DNA of 64,000 nucleotides from Streptococcus infantis SK970 (GCA_000223255.2 AFUT01000003.1:62001-126000), one strand, 5' to 3'; numbered from the stretch's first letter, positions 22,952 to 34,127 are shown. Made by a program: numbers and translations. Notes: a model not told the origin generated them from the sequence alone.

Positions 22952-25042
22952 TCACTTAATTCTTTGTTTTTTTACTTTTTTGAAAAGTGAAATACCAAAT
23001 ATTCCAGCTATAATAGCAAGAAGATTCATAGTTAATGGCGAATCAGAGGTACCTGTATTTGGTAACTGAGCTTTTTTATGAGCTACTTTTTGCTCAGAAG
23101 ATTGAACTTTATCTTGATGAATAGGTTTCGGTGTTTCTTCTGATTTGCTTCCTGGATTTGGGGTTGGTTTTGGATCCGGAGTTGGTTTTGGATCCGGAGT
23201 TGGTTTTGGATCTGGAGTTGGTTTTGGATCCGGAGTTGGTTTTGGATCTGGAGTTGGCTCTGGATCCGGAGTTGGTTTTGGATCCGGAGTTGGTTTTGGA
23301 TCTGGAGTTGGCTCTGGATCTGGAGTTGGTTTCGGATCTGGAGTTGGCTCTGGATCTGGAGTTGGCTCTGGATCTGGAGTTGGTTTCGGATCTGGGGTTG
23401 GTTCTGGATCTGGAGTTGGCTCTGGATCTGGAGTTGGTTTCGGATCTGGAGTTGGCTCTGGATCTGGGGTTGGTTTCGGATCTGGAGTTGGCTCTGGATT
23501 TGGAGTTGGCTCTGGATCTGGCTCCTTCTCATACTCATAGATAACATGAGTTGTACCTTCTTTTAACTGACCTGTTTCAGGTGCAGATGTTGAAGAAACA
23601 CCAACTAGATTGTATTTTTTACCATCTACAGTGATAGAAGACGGACGCTCATCTGCATTTTCAGCAGCATTATAGGTCACAAGATTTCCATCAGATCCAT
23701 AAATAGAAGTTAATGGTGTGTCTTTGTAAGTTTCCTTAATAGATTGATTTGTTCCTTTGATCACATAATCCACCACTACATCTCCATAGTGAAGCGTAGA
23801 AACATCCTGGTCAGCCATATCTTCAAATTCTGAAGCATAGTATTTAACAGCAGGATTGGCTTTCAAAGTAAAAATTTTAACATAATTAAAGAAGGTCTCA
23901 GGATTAATATTAACATCATGAGGAATGGTAGTCCAGTCGCCATTGTTAGGTGTGATATAAGTACTTGGGTTTGCAACAGACTTAATCAGATGATCGTTTT
24001 TCACATAACTATCATCGATTAAAGCTGGATTTTCTAAGCCATCAAAACTTTGATTACCATCACTACCTAAAAATCCAACTGTATGATTATGATATTCCTG
24101 AAGACTTTGAGAGCCTTCTTCGTAGGAACCACCACCTTCTTGACTAGATTTCCAATCCATACGGGCATCGAGAGGGAGATATTTTATTTTCTTTGCTTCT
24201 TCTAGAGGAATCGTGATACTTACCCTAACTGCCTGACTTTTAGTAAACAAAGTATAAATAGTGTATGTTGTAACTTTATCAAACTCGATTCCAACGAGCC
24301 CAGGGCTCCCCTCATATCCTACTACGAAAGGTGTTCTTCCTGCTGCCAATTCTTCTGCTCTAGGTATAACAGTAGGATATGGTCTATTCTCATCATCATA
24401 ATTGATTTGTTTCATTGGAGCATTTACAGAGACGGGATTTTCTTTTTTATCTCGAGTTCCTACTAAGGTGAAATCAACTTTAGCATTTGGTATATTTGGA
24501 AAGCGAATTTGAAGGTCGCTTACTGACTGTCCATGATCACTTGAATGCATGGCTTTATATACTACAGTGTAATTGTAGACTACACTTTTACCATCTTCAC
24601 TAAAATGTGCTGGAAGTCCTTCAACATTGACGTAACCACCTTCATCAATGATATTGCTACCAGTTGAATCTTCTTTCCCGCCAGTTGTAGCTTCGCTATT
24701 AGTTGAGATTTCTTCAGTTTTTGGTGAGGAAGCATTGGCACTCTCTTCGTCTGATTTTAGTGAGGTGTCACTAGTAGGGTCTGGTGCAACCATAGTTTTT
24801 GGTGAGGAAGCATTGGCACCCTCTTCGTCTGATTTTAGTGAGGTGTCACTAGTAGGGTCTGGTGCAACCTTATTGTCTGCTGAAGAAGTGTTCTCAGCAT
24901 CAGTTGAATTAGTAATACCTGGTGTCACTGAAACATTTGCTGGTTCGCTATTAGTTTCATCAGCTTGAACAACTGACTGTGATACCAGATTTAGAACAAA
25001 AACAGACATTGTGATAATGCCAAATTTAGTGAGTTTTTTCAT
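22952..25042 (-). CDS. LPxTG-anchored surface protein with MucBP domain and Pro-rich stalk
   Basis: A 696-aa wall-anchored protein. Residues 1-28 are a signal peptide (SVFVLNLVSQSVVQA). Residues about 50-105 contain a 26-aa tandem duplication (APDPTSDTSLKSDEE). Residues about 130-410 form an unrecognised, probably beta-rich ligand-binding region with no cysteines. Residues about 415-500 are a MucBP-type domain (VVVDYVIKGTNQSIKETYKD to THVIYEYEKE), a module linked to mucin binding. A stalk of PDPKPT/PDPEPT repeats (about 503-630) leads to QLPNTG, a membrane segment and a KKVKKQRIK tail for sortase A. The gene stands alone behind a promoter with a palindrome (25115-25142). An adhesin role is likely from architecture; the ligand is inferred. 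Confidence 0.9.
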   Translation of the reverse strand: MKKLTKFGIITMSVFVLNLVSQSVVQADETNSEPANVSVTPGITNSTDAENTSSADNKVAPDPTSDTSLKSDEEGANASSPKTMVAPDPTSDTSLKSDEESANASSPKTEEISTNSEATTGGKEDSTGSNIIDEGGYVNVEGLPAHFSEDGKSVVYNYTVVYKAMHSSDHGQSVSDLQIRFPNIPNAKVDFTLVGTRDKKENPVSVNAPMKQINYDDENRPYPTVIPRAEELAAGRTPFVVGYEGSPGLVGIEFDKVTTYTIYTLFTKSQAVRVSITIPLEEAKKIKYLPLDARMDWKSSQEGGGSYEEGSQSLQEYHNHTVGFLGSDGNQSFDGLENPALIDDSYVKNDHLIKSVANPSTYITPNNGDWTTIPHDVNINPETFFNYVKIFTLKANPAVKYYASEFEDMADQDVSTLHYGDVVVDYVIKGTNQSIKETYKDTPLTSIYGSDGNLVTYNAAENADERPSSITVDGKKYNLVGVSSTSAPETGQLKEGTTHVIYEYEKEPDPEPTPNPEPTPDPKPTPDPEPTPDPKPTPDPEPTPDPEPTPDPKPTPDPEPTPDPEPTPDPKPTPDPEPTPDPKPTPDPKPTPDPEPTPDPKPTPDPKPTPDPKPTPDPKPTPDPKPTPNPGSKSEETPKPIHQDKVQSSEQKVAHKKAQLPNTGTSDSPLTMNLLAIIAGIFGISLFKKVKKQRIK
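23148..23530 (-). repeat. 18-bp tandem repeats coding the P-D-P-[KE]-P-T stalk
   Basis: About twenty 18-base units, each encoding six residues alternating PDPKPT and PDPEPT, with only third-base and Lys/Glu variation. Copy number can change by recombination. Long open frames on both strands within this stretch are by-products of the repeat. Confidence 0.85.
24718..24869 (-). repeat. 78-bp tandem duplication in the surface protein gene
   Basis: Units begin at 24718 and 24796 and are almost identical, differing at only a few bases. The unit is 26 codons, so the frame is kept. The near identity points to a recent duplication. Confidence 0.85.
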
Positions 25043-25114
25043 ACACTTTTACTCCTTATATGAAAGGGATCATGCATAAGCAAAATCCGATAGATTGATA
25101 ATTTTTTTACATGC

Positions 25115-25142
25115 ATTATACCATGTAAACGCTTAGTTTACA
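25115..25142 (-). promoter_or_regulatory. Promoter and palindrome of the MucBP surface protein gene
   Basis: On the - strand a -10 TATAAT (25115-25120) lies just downstream of the palindrome TGTAAACTAAGCGTTTACA (25124-25142). The half AGCGTTTACAT matches the right half of a CcpA cre site but the left half does not, so catabolite control is possible and unproven. Confidence 0.45.
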
Positions 25143-25244
25143 AACAATTACCTAATTTATTTAGAAATATTACATTTTTTAAAAAAGGAGAAAGAATGTT
25201 CAATATTACACCATAAAATACAGAAAAATAGAATTAATACTCTT

Positions 25245-25742
25245 TCATTCGATGTTTTCTCTTAATCTTTCAACAAAGAGATATGCCGCAGGACAAGTTA
25301 AAGTGTTTTTGATAGTCAGATTATTGATTTGATAAATCTTTTTACGGTCGGTATGTGGAAATTCTCTACAAGCCTTGGGACGGACATCATAGATGGAACA
25401 GAGATTGTCACCGCCGAGAAATGGACATGGCATTGACTTAAAGATCTTATCACCGTCTTCATCTACCTGTAGAAATTCATCTTCGAAGGCTGGTAATTTC
25501 ATTTTAAAGTACTTGGCAATGCGTGTGATATCTGCTTCCTTAAAATCCGGTCCAAGGCTCTTGCAACAGTTAGCACAGGCTGTACAATCAATTTCTTCAA
25601 AAACTTCCTGGTGAATCTCCAGCGCAATCTTATCTAGGTTTTTTGGGGCTTTCTTTTTCAGATTTCCAAGAAATTTACGATGCTCTTTTTGCTTTTGTAA
25701 AGCTAATTGGTGATAGTATTCGATATCGATTTCTTTTGACAT
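25245..25742 (-). CDS. YkgJ-family cysteine-cluster protein
   Basis: A 165-aa soluble protein with a conserved Cys set: CTACANCCKSLG (about 55-66), CPFLGGDNLCSIYDVRPKAC (about 107-126) and a final CPAAYLF. This is the pattern of the zinc- or iron-sulfur-binding CxxCxxCC family (YkgJ). Biochemical function is not established. It is encoded singly upstream of the surface-protein region and downstream of rexA on the same strand, separated by a terminator. The position next to rexAB is shared with other mitis-group genomes as far as I recall. Start ATG at 25742; length is normal for the family. Confidence 0.8.
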   Translation of the reverse strand: MSKEIDIEYYHQLALQKQKEHRKFLGNLKKKAPKNLDKIALEIHQEVFEEIDCTACANCCKSLGPDFKEADITRIAKYFKMKLPAFEDEFLQVDEDGDKIFKSMPCPFLGGDNLCSIYDVRPKACREFPHTDRKKIYQINNLTIKNTLTCPAAYLFVERLRENIE

Positions 25743-25794
25743 AGATTCTTTAACATCCTTTTCTGAAACTAGTATACCATAACTGAAAATAAAT

Positions 25795-25825
25795 AAAAAC
25801 TACTGCCATTAAGGCAATAGTTTTT
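25795..25825 (-). terminator. Terminator of rexBA
   Basis: AAAAACTACTGCC pairs with GGCAATAGTTTTT with one mismatch around a 5-base loop, just beyond the rexA stop codon at 25832. Confidence 0.8.
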
Positions 25826-25831
25826 ACAAGA

Positions 25832-28800
25832 TTAGTTAACTTCGACCACCTCAACCATATCTTTGCCAAGTAAGATTAAATTTTTTTCAACTTGATCTAT
25901 TTGGTAAGAACGAGACAAGGCTTCTGCATATAGAGATAATTGACCTCTATAACGTTCAATCAGTTGACTTGGATATTCATAATGATCTGTCTTGTAGTCA
26001 AAGAGAACAATTTTATCCTCATAAAGGAGATAACCATCTAAGATTCCACGAACAACAAAGTCTTCCTGACTCTTAGCATCTCTTTTTAACATAGAGAAGG
26101 GTTGTTCTCGATAAAGTTTATCTTGGTTTGCAAGAATCTCTTGACCAAGAGCTGTATCAAAGAAAGACAAGATGTTTTCTAGATTAACTTTATCTTTAAC
26201 AGCTGAAGTTGCCTGAACTTGCTCCAAGGCTTCTGTCAAGGTTTCCAAAGTAGGTTTCTTAGCGAGATTGATTCGTTGCATCAATTCATGAGTAGCACTA
26301 CCAATTTCAGCTCCAGTGACTTTTTCTGTCTTGGAGAAGTCTGGAAGTTCAAACTGAATCATAGTTTCTTTTGGTTTAGATTGACCAGCTACCACTACAC
26401 CTTCCATGTCCATGACTGGTTCATAAAACCTTTTAATCTGGCTTGGCGTTTGCACACTCGGAAGATTAATCGCTGCTCTGTGGATTTCATTATACACTTC
26501 CACTTCTTTCAGCATTTCTAAAGCTTCCTTAATGGTATCAGACTGACGGTTGCTTGCCTGAGAAAGATCTTGGAGCTGGCTTTTAGTTTCCAATTTACCG
26601 ATAGCTTCTTCTGTCAGTTGTTCTTCACTCTCGAAACGAACACTAAAGTGTAAGTCCTCTTTAGAAAAAGCTTGATAGATGGCCCAAATCCAATCCTGGA
26701 AATTTTGAGCATCTAACCTGGTTTGACGAGTTAGGAGACCTTGCCCATTTGTCGGGTATTCTTTAGACTCTAACTTTTCCCTCGATCCCTTTCCGACTAG
26801 ATAAAGTTTTTTCTCAGCACGAGTCATGGCTACATACAGTAAACGCATCAACTCAGAATAGCTTGCTATTTGGAGCTCCTCCTCATTTTGACTATAAGTC
26901 AAGCTTGGAATCGATAACTTAATCGTAGATGGAAGATATTCCTCTTTTGCATTTGTAGCTACTCTAGCAACATACTTGAGACCAAGGCCATTTTTACGAC
27001 TTAGGATAACTTCAGACATGGAATCTTGCTTGTTAAATTGCTGATCAATATTGAGAATAAAGACATATGGGAACTCAAGCCCCTTACTCTTATGAATACT
27101 CATAAGCTCCACAGCATCCTTAGGTGGAGCTACAGTGACACTGGCAAGGTCGTGCTTGGCTTCCAAGACTTGATCAATCATAGTTATGAAACGTGATAAG
27201 CCTTTAAAATTACTCTTTTCAAACTGGTCAGCTCGTAGTGCTAGAGCATAGAGGTTGGCCTGTCTAGCCTGACCATTTGGTAAAGCACCAACATAATCAT
27301 AGTAAAAACGTTCGCTATAGATTTTCCAAATAAGTTCATAAAGCGAATGCGTTTTTGAGAACAAACGCCAAGCATTAACAGTTTCCAAAAAAAGGTTAAG
27401 CTTTTTATGGAGTTCAGACTTAATTAAATCCTTTTGAATACTAGTTTTTCTTTGAGCATTGACTAGTTTTTCATAAAAATTCTCTTGAACCTTATCCTCA
27501 GAATTTTGAAGAGCTAGACGAGCCAATTCATCTTCATCAAAGCTAAACATAGGAGACATCATGAGAGCTACTAAAGCAAAGTCTTGCAGAGGATTATGGA
27601 TGACACGAAGAGTATCCAACATAACCTGCACTTCTAAAGATTGCAAATAATTGTTTAGAACGCCATCAGTTTTAGCTGGTATCCCATATTCCGACAAAGC
27701 AAGTAAAACCTGGTCATTCCGACTTCTGCTGGCAGTCAAGAGAGCAATGTCATTAAAAGGAACCCCTTTATCATTATGAAGATGCAATATCTCCTTAATG
27801 ACCATTCGCATTTCACCAGTCAGTTTGTTGGACGAAAACTCTTCCTCTTCCTTAGAATCACCATCAACATCATTATCATACAAGAGGACTTCTGCCTTGT
27901 TTTCTGGATCTGGGTGTAAATCAGTATTTCCGAAAACAAGTTGATGCATGCCGTCATAAGAAATCTCTCCAACTTCCTCATCCATGAGATGCTTAAAGAC
28001 GTCATTAGTAGCATCAAGAACTTCTGAACTACTACGGAAGTTTTCCTTGAGCAGTATTAATTGACCTTCTTTACTATCCTGAGCAAAGCTGTGGAATTTT
28101 TCATTGAAGATTTGGGGATCTGCCTGTCTAAAACGATAAATAGACTGCTTGATATCTCCCACCATAAAACGGTTATAGCCGTTTGAGAGGAGTTCCAACA
28201 TTCTTTCCTGGATATGGTTGGTATCTTGGTACTCATCGACCATGACTTCGTGGAAACGTCCCTGATACTCTTTGCGTACCTGAGGAAAGTTTTCCAATAT
28301 CTCAATGGTATAGTGGCTAATATCAGCAAATTCAAAGGCATTTTCTTCACGTTTACGCTTTCGATAGGCATCAACAAAATCACTCATGAAAACTTGAAAA
28401 GTCTTTGCTAAGTCCCAAGACTCTTGATGATATTTTTCCTGGAATTTCAATAAAGTAATTTGGTCATTTAGTGCAATTAGCTTTTCAAACTTGTCTTTTC
28501 TCTCTTGGTTGTACGCTTCTTTCAGTTCTATGAGTTCAGCCTTGCGACTAGCATTTGTGAGAGCACGGCCACCCTTATCCTTAGAAATGTTCACAACTCG
28601 CTCTAGAACTTCTTGATATTGATTAAAAGTAGATTCGCTGGTTAAAGCTCCAATTTCATCAAGAACTTGTTGGACAGCTTCTAAGTAGGCTGCTTTCCCA
28701 AATTCCTTAGCATCATTCTCTAGATGGTAACGGAAGAAACTTTCCAAATCCCAGAGTCTTTGCTGAATATCTTGAGCCAGCTTTTCTTTAGAACTTGTAA

Positions 28801-29482
28801 AATCAGCCTTTTCGAATCCTTTTAAGAAAGATTCTTGTAGCCAAGTCTGAGGATTACTAGTAGATTGCAAAAAGTCATAAATCATATAGACCTGTTTACG
28901 CAATCCACGTGCATCTTTACTTTTACCCGCAAAGTTCTTGACCAGCTGACTAAACTGTTCTTGTTCCTTACTTTGGTAGTGACTTTCGAAAACTTGTCGA
29001 AAAACATCATTCTTTAAGAGGAGTTGCTCACTTTCATTCTCAAGAATGCGGAAGTTTGGAGCAAGATCGAGAAGATAACCATGTTTAGCCAGGAACTTCT
29101 GAGTAAAAGAGTCCATAGTTCCGATGGCAGCGTTTGGTAAATCAGCTAATTGTCTTCCAAGATGCTTTTTTAGCTCCAAATCTTGAGTCTCTTGGATTTG
29201 TTGACTGATTTTCTTTTCCAAGCGTTCTTTTAACTCGGTTGCTGCCTTTACCGTAAAGGTTGAGATAAAGAGTTGGCGAATTTCTACACCACGCGCTAGT
29301 TGATCAAGAATTCGTTCAGCCATGACAAAGGTTTTTCCTGAGCCAGCTGATGCTGAGACCAGAATGTTTTGACCAGAACTGTAGATAGCTTGAATTTGCT
29401 CAACAGTTTTCTTGGGTTTCTTGTCAGAATGAGCTTCTTCTATTTGCAAATTTTCAATCTCTTCTTGGGATAAAAATTTCAT
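25832..29482 (-). CDS. rexA: ATP-dependent exonuclease/helicase subunit RexA (AddA)
   Basis: A 1216-aa subunit of the RexAB (AddAB) helicase-nuclease that processes double-strand breaks for RecA. Helicase motif I is SASAGSGKT with K50; motif II is [20 protein letters not shown] and [16 protein letters not shown] are later UvrD-family motifs. The C-terminal RecB-type nuclease domain carries [10 protein letters not shown] and LFDYKTDH, with the metal-binding Asp and catalytic Lys. Full length. Its ATG overlaps the rexB stop codon by 4 bases (29479-29482), so the two subunits are translationally coupled. The terminator follows 7 bases after the stop. Confidence 0.96.
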   Translation of the reverse strand: MKFLSQEEIENLQIEEAHSDKKPKKTVEQIQAIYSSGQNILVSASAGSGKTFVMAERILDQLARGVEIRQLFISTFTVKAATELKERLEKKISQQIQETQDLELKKHLGRQLADLPNAAIGTMDSFTQKFLAKHGYLLDLAPNFRILENESEQLLLKNDVFRQVFESHYQSKEQEQFSQLVKNFAGKSKDARGLRKQVYMIYDFLQSTSNPQTWLQESFLKGFEKADFTSSKEKLAQDIQQRLWDLESFFRYHLENDAKEFGKAAYLEAVQQVLDEIGALTSESTFNQYQEVLERVVNISKDKGGRALTNASRKAELIELKEAYNQERKDKFEKLIALNDQITLLKFQEKYHQESWDLAKTFQVFMSDFVDAYRKRKREENAFEFADISHYTIEILENFPQVRKEYQGRFHEVMVDEYQDTNHIQERMLELLSNGYNRFMVGDIKQSIYRFRQADPQIFNEKFHSFAQDSKEGQLILLKENFRSSSEVLDATNDVFKHLMDEEVGEISYDGMHQLVFGNTDLHPDPENKAEVLLYDNDVDGDSKEEEEFSSNKLTGEMRMVIKEILHLHNDKGVPFNDIALLTASRSRNDQVLLALSEYGIPAKTDGVLNNYLQSLEVQVMLDTLRVIHNPLQDFALVALMMSPMFSFDEDELARLALQNSEDKVQENFYEKLVNAQRKTSIQKDLIKSELHKKLNLFLETVNAWRLFSKTHSLYELIWKIYSERFYYDYVGALPNGQARQANLYALALRADQFEKSNFKGLSRFITMIDQVLEAKHDLASVTVAPPKDAVELMSIHKSKGLEFPYVFILNIDQQFNKQDSMSEVILSRKNGLGLKYVARVATNAKEEYLPSTIKLSIPSLTYSQNEEELQIASYSELMRLLYVAMTRAEKKLYLVGKGSREKLESKEYPTNGQGLLTRQTRLDAQNFQDWIWAIYQAFSKEDLHFSVRFESEEQLTEEAIGKLETKSQLQDLSQASNRQSDTIKEALEMLKEVEVYNEIHRAAINLPSVQTPSQIKRFYEPVMDMEGVVVAGQSKPKETMIQFELPDFSKTEKVTGAEIGSATHELMQRINLAKKPTLETLTEALEQVQATSAVKDKVNLENILSFFDTALGQEILANQDKLYREQPFSMLKRDAKSQEDFVVRGILDGYLLYEDKIVLFDYKTDHYEYPSQLIERYRGQLSLYAEALSRSYQIDQVEKNLILLGKDMVEVVEVN

Positions 29483-32400
29483 CGCTCCAACTCCTCTCTA
29501 ATTTTATTAAACCATGCTTCCTTATCATTGCTCTTAGCAACCTTATCTAATAACCTAGCTTGACCTAGATGATAATTGGCTTCAAAACCAGTTATCGACT
29601 GATATTGTTGGACATAAGGAGCAATACTTCTGCCGTCTTCTGTATAGGGATTGATAGCAAATCTACCAGATAAAATCTTCTCTGCAGCTTTCTTGTAGAT
29701 AAGGGCGTTATAGTCCAGCAATAAATGGAATTCCTCATCAGACAACTGATAGGTCTTGTTTTTATTATAAAGTTCCCCAAGGTTCTTTATCTCTTTTTCG
29801 AGAAATAGCCCTTGATATTTCATACTCTTAGTCGTTTCTGCTAAAGCCTTTGAAAGAGTTTTAACAGATTGTAAGGACTGAACTGGCTCAGCCATCTCTA
29901 AATACATAGCACCAAAGAAGTCTGTATTTCCTTCTTTCTTAAGAGCAGCTAGATAGGTTGGTAATTGTGAATTAAGGCCGTTATAAAAGAGAGGGAAGTT
30001 AAACTGAGTTAGAGAAGATTTATAATCTACAACACCAATAGCATCACTTGTCTTTAAGCGATCTATACGGTCAACTTTACCACGGACATAGACATTTCTG
30101 CCATTATCTAACTGAACAAAAGCTTGTTCCTTACCACCAAAAACTGCTTCTTCCTGAATAGTTTCAATTTCAGAATTGTGACGAAGTATATGCCCAGTTG
30201 CACGCGCAACGTCTAAAAGAACTTCCTTGGTTAATTGAGCTTCCAAACTTTCTTGATAAATGGCTTGAAATTCACGTTCTTGACTGGTTTCAGAGATTGC
30301 TTGTTCTAAACGACGATCAAAAGGTGTATCAACAGGAAGTTTCATAGCGCGTTCAAAAATACGATGCAAGAAATTTCCATGGCTTCGTGCATCAGGTCGC
30401 AGTCGCAATTCTTCCTGCAAGCCTAAGACATATCGAAGGAAATAACTGTATTCATTTCGATAAAACTCTGTCAATCCTGAAGTTGATAGATAAAAATCTT
30501 GATCTTGAGGATACAAGGCTTCCAAAGTTTCAGTAGCTAAGATCTTACTTTTTGGACTTGAAGGCAGGACTGGATTTTCTAAACCTTGGTCTTCCAACTT
30601 TCTCCCCATAACACGAGCTAAAACTTTAACAAAGGTTAAGTCTTGTTCACTTGTCTCCAGCTCACCTTGCTGATGATAGGCAACAAGACTAGACAAAAGA
30701 CTATGATAAGAACCAATATCATCCTTTGATAGGTTTTTTCGATCAATTCTCTTTTCAATCTTTGTAAAACCAAAATCCTGCAATTCTTTTAGATAAATCG
30801 ACTCTTTACTCTCGTTTTCATTGAGTAAACTTGGCGCTGATAAGACTAATTGCTTCTTAGCAGAGTTTACCAAAGAAAGCATGGTATAGCGATTCTTCTT
30901 AAGATTTTCATGGCTAGCAATCAATAATTGAGAGCCATCTTCAGTACCTTGGTTTAAAACTTCTCTTTCTTCATCACTCAAAAGACTAGTATTTTGGGTG
31001 ATTTTAGGTAGATGATCCTGGGTTAAGCCAAGTGCATAGATGTAATCAGAAGTCAAAGGCGCAATCAAATCATAACTTTGCACCAGAACCGTATCTACCG
31101 TTGCTGGGATTGTACGATAATTTGATAAGGACATCCCTGAATGAAGAAGAGCCAAAAAATCATCTAAAGTGACCTGAGAATCTTCAAACACCGTAGCAAA
31201 TTGCTCCATTACGTGGCAAAATGCTTTCCAGACCTCTTCTTGTCTTTCTTGTTCTGCCGTTTCCATCGTTTCAGATAAGGATTGTAATTGCTTGGTAACA
31301 GATGCAGCCTTCAAGTAGTTGTTCCATTTTGTAAGGATATTTTCAGTCTTTTGCTTACGACTGGATAATAAAGTTTCTAGTGGATTTAGAACACGGACAC
31401 GCAGCTCATTTAATTTTCTAAATCAAATTTTCCATGATGATTTTTTGTAAATTCTTGTTTAAAGTTGGAAAGACCATCAATACCTAAATAGCGGATATAT
31501 TGTTCAAAGCTATCGATTTCTTCTTGTGTAATGTCTGTATATAAGCCGGTTCGCAAGAGATTAACCAAATCTTCTTGACGGAAATAGTACCGTTTGAGAC
31601 GTCCGACAGATTCTACAAATTGAGTCAAAGGATGATGAGCCATAGACTCACTTTTACCCAGATAGAAGGGAATCTGATATTGATTAAAAATTGTCTGCAA
31701 GGACAGTTTATAGGAATCTACGTCACCAAGTAAGATACGAAAATTCTTATAGCTAAGTTCTGGCTCTTGGTGCAATTTTTGGCGAATACTACGAGCAACG
31801 AGCTCCAGCTCTTCTTTTTGTGTCAGACAAGACCAGATTTGCAGGTCTTCTCTATCCTTAGCATCCACTTCCAAACTGATTTCAGAATAATCATAAGCAC
31901 TTTCGAGAAGTTTTGACGCTTTGGCAAAAGCATCAAGGTTTTCATGTTCTTGACATGCATCTTCAGCCTTGGTCTGATATTTAAAAGCTAAATGACGTAG
32001 AAATTCAACACTGGCTTGATAGAGGTTCCCTTCACTGAAAGAGCTATTATAGGCTCTCTTAGACGCATATACACCAATAATAATCTCAACACCCTTACGA
32101 TGAAGCAAATCCACTAGGTGTTCCTCTTCTGCAGAAAAACGGGTAAAACCATCAATGACTAGGGCAATCTTACTAAAATCACTACTTACCTTGTTTTCTT
32201 CGATAGCATCAATCAGATGAGATAATGGGCTCCCCTGTGAAACTTGACCTTGATTTAAATATGCTGTTATCTTTTCAAAAATCAAGATTAAATCAGAGCG
32301 TTTATCAGCATCTGTCAAACTTTCCAAGTCCAAAAAACTCATCTTTGCCGTTGAAATTTCATGATAAATCTCAATCAATTGCTGGATAAATTGCGGATCT

Positions 32401-32729
32401 TGTTTAATAGCCCCGTAAACACGTAAATCCTTAGCATCTATCTCAGACAGACATTTATAGAAAGCCATACCAAGACCAATATCATCGAGACTTGACCTCT
32501 CAGGAATATCATTTAAAACCAGATAACGAGCCATTTGAGCAAAGCGCGTGACTGTGATAGCAAAAGAAGCCTGCTGACTCAAGCACTCCAGCACGGCACG
32601 TTCCTTTTCAAAAGAAAGAGAGTTAGGGGCGATATAAAAGACTCGTTTGCCTTGGGCAACCAGTCCTTGAGCCTCCTTGGTTAGGATTTCTGTCAAAGAA
32701 GTCCGAATATCGGTATAAAGTAGTTTCAT
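29479..32729 (-). pseudogene. rexB: RexB (AddB) gene with one-base frameshift
   Basis: The first frame starts at ATG 32729 ([16 protein letters not shown] upstream) and stops at 31410 after FDLEN. One missing A in a run at 31414-31417 causes this. Adding it gives [15 protein letters not shown] and continues to the end at 29479. The repaired protein is 1083 aa, close to the usual RexB length. It is the second helicase-nuclease subunit, with an inactive-helicase-like N-terminal part and a C-terminal nuclease domain containing RGKVDRIDR and VVDYKSS. The frame extends upstream to 32753, but that ATG falls just after the -10 TATAAT (32762-32767) and has no ribosome site. A broken rexB beside intact rexA would be unusual, so sequence error is likely. 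Confidence 0.9.
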
Positions 32730-32761
32730 CTCTGCCTCGTTTGTTTTTGTCATTACCTTTT

Positions 32762-32817
32762 ATTATACCATGATTTAACAGAAGATTCTGTCTCTGATTC
32801 ACAAAATATGCTATAAT
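32762..32817. promoter_or_regulatory. Divergent promoters of rexB and the HAD gene
   Basis: On the - strand TATAAT at 32762-32767 serves rexB. On the + strand an extended -10 TGCTATAAT (TATAAT at 32812-32817) serves the HAD phosphatase gene. No good -35 is obvious for either, which suits the extended -10 on the + strand. Confidence 0.5.
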
Positions 32818-32846
32818 ATAAGCAGAACACGTAAAAAGGAAATACT

Positions 32847-33655
32847 ATGATTAAACTGCTTGCTCTTGATATGGACGGAACTCTGCTCAACGAAGCCAAG
32901 GAAATCCCTCAGGCTCATATTGATGCCATTCATAAGGCTATCGAAAAAGGTGTCAAACTGGTTCTCTGTACTGGGCGCCCTCTCTTTGGAGTTCTTCCCT
33001 ACTATAAAAACTAGGTCTTGATTTACAGAATGAATACGTCATCGTCAACAATGGATGTTCTACCCACCAAACTAGTGACTGGGGCCTTGTTGACTGGCGA
33101 GAACTTAGCAAATCAGACATCGAATACCTCAATGACCTTGCTGAAAAGAGTGAGGTTCAGTTGACTCTCTTTGACGAGGAACACTACTTCGTTCTCGGAG
33201 GCAAACCAAATCCTATCGTTCAATATGATGCCACGCTTGTTTTTGCTGACCTGACTGAAATCTCACTAGAGGAAGCTACTAGTGGTAAATATCGTATGTT
33301 CCAGGGAATGTTTTTAGGGACAAAAGAACAAACAGATGACTTTGAACAACGATTTGCTGATGAACTTTGTCAGAGATTTAGCGGTGTTCGATCTCAACCA
33401 GTTATCTATGAAGCAATGCCACTTGGTACAACCAAGGCTTCTGCTCTTTCTCGTTTGGCTGAGATTTTAGATATCCAACCTTCTGAAATCATGGCTATGG
33501 GTGATGCCAATAACGACATTGAGATGTTAGAGTTTGCTGGGCTGGGGATCGCCATGGGAAATGCCAGCGACCACGTCAAATCTCTCGCTGATGCCGTAAC
33601 TGCCAGCAATGAAGAAGACGGCGTTGCACGCGCCATTGAGAAATACATCTTGTAA
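32847..33655 (+). pseudogene. Cof-type HAD phosphatase gene with one-base frameshift
   Basis: The frame from ATG 32847 encodes [20 protein letters not shown], with HAD motif I DMDGTLL and motif II CTGRPL, then meets TAG at 33012 because a run of A at 33006-33010 is one base short. Adding an A continues as [18 protein letters not shown] and on to the C-terminal MAMGDANNDIEML (motif IV) and the stop at 33655. The repaired protein is 269 aa, the normal size of a Cof/YidA-type sugar- or FMN-phosphatase. Without repair only an internal fragment from about 33161 could be made, lacking the nucleophile Asp. It faces away from rexB and ends at a bidirectional terminator. Confidence 0.88.
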
Positions 33656-33661
33656 ACAAAT

Positions 33662-33699
33662 AAAAAGCAACTAACAGATAACTCTGCTAATTGCTTTTT
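33662..33699. terminator. Bidirectional terminator between the HAD gene and SemiSWEET
   Basis: AAAAAGCAA pairs with TTGCTTTTT with further pairing inside (CAG/CTG). It separates two convergent genes. Confidence 0.75.
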
Positions 33700-33703
33700 A
33701 TTT

Positions 33704-33964
33704 TTAGAATAAAGCTGTCAATGCGGTAATAAGTCCAAAAACGATACCTGGTGCATTAGCTGCTGCCAAAGGAATATCTCGTTCTTTTTTAAAGAGACCG
33801 TAGTAAACCCAAAGACTGCAGTTAAGTGCAGCTACTGCTGGTTGGATAAAATTCCCTTTTTGACCAGCAAGGTTGTTCATAATTTGAGGAATATAAGAGA
33901 CATACATCATTACAGACATAAAGGTTGCAATCCAACCCAAAGTTTTCATTTGTTTTTCAGTCAT
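33704..33964 (-). CDS. SemiSWEET-type sugar transporter
   Basis: An 86-aa membrane protein with three helices (about 9-27, 36-55, 62-82). This is the single triple-helix bundle of bacterial SemiSWEETs, which work as dimers to move sugars down their gradient. The conserved Pro-Gln of helix 1 (VSYIPQIMNNL) and the NCSLWVYYGL segment of helix 2 are present. The frame extends to 33991, but AAGGAG lies just before ATG 33964. It stands alone with its own promoter, which contains an inverted repeat, and terminators on both sides. The sugar is unknown. Confidence 0.85.
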   Translation of the reverse strand: MTEKQMKTLGWIATFMSVMMYVSYIPQIMNNLAGQKGNFIQPAVAALNCSLWVYYGLFKKERDIPLAAANAPGIVFGLITALTALF

Positions 33965-33990
33965 TTTTTCTCCTTTCAAAAACAGTTTCA

Positions 33991-34018
33991 ATTATACACT
34001 ATTTTTTAAGATAGTGAA
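33991..34018 (-). promoter_or_regulatory. SemiSWEET promoter with internal inverted repeat
   Basis: On the - strand -35 TTCACT (34013-34018), 16-base spacer, -10 TATAAT (33991-33996). CACTAT and ATAGTG (33997-34002 and 34011-34016) form an inverted repeat filling the spacer, a typical repressor position. A second palindrome TATCACAA-TC-TTGTGATA lies upstream at 34051-34068. Confidence 0.55.
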
Positions 34019-34076
34019 GTTAAAAAGTTATTTGTTAAAAACTTGTAAACTATCACAATCTTGTGATAAGAGAATC

Positions 34077-34112
34077 AAAAAATACCCTCTTGCTATTTCA
34101 AAAGGGTTTTTT
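34077..34112 (-). terminator. Terminator of pcrA
   Basis: AAAACCCTTTTG pairs with CAAGAGGGTATTTTTT (read on the - strand), directly beyond the pcrA stop codon at 34128. Confidence 0.7.
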
Positions 34113-34127
34113 ATTCGTTTAGATAAC

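Noticed and set aside
23148..23530. Possible CRISPR array
   Set aside because: Units are 18 bases, contiguous and coding, with no unique spacers and no cas genes nearby.
23083..23547. Several long frames on both strands over the Pro-rich stalk repeats
   Set aside because: An 18-base repeat is open in many frames at once. The products are monotonous (QLQIQNQ, GSGVGFGSG, ELVLDLELA) and lie wholly within the surface protein gene.
32730..32753. Upstream ATG of rexB
   Set aside because: It lies only a few bases after a -10 TATAAT and has no Shine-Dalgarno sequence; the next ATG (32729) has GAGG upstream and gives the known N terminus.
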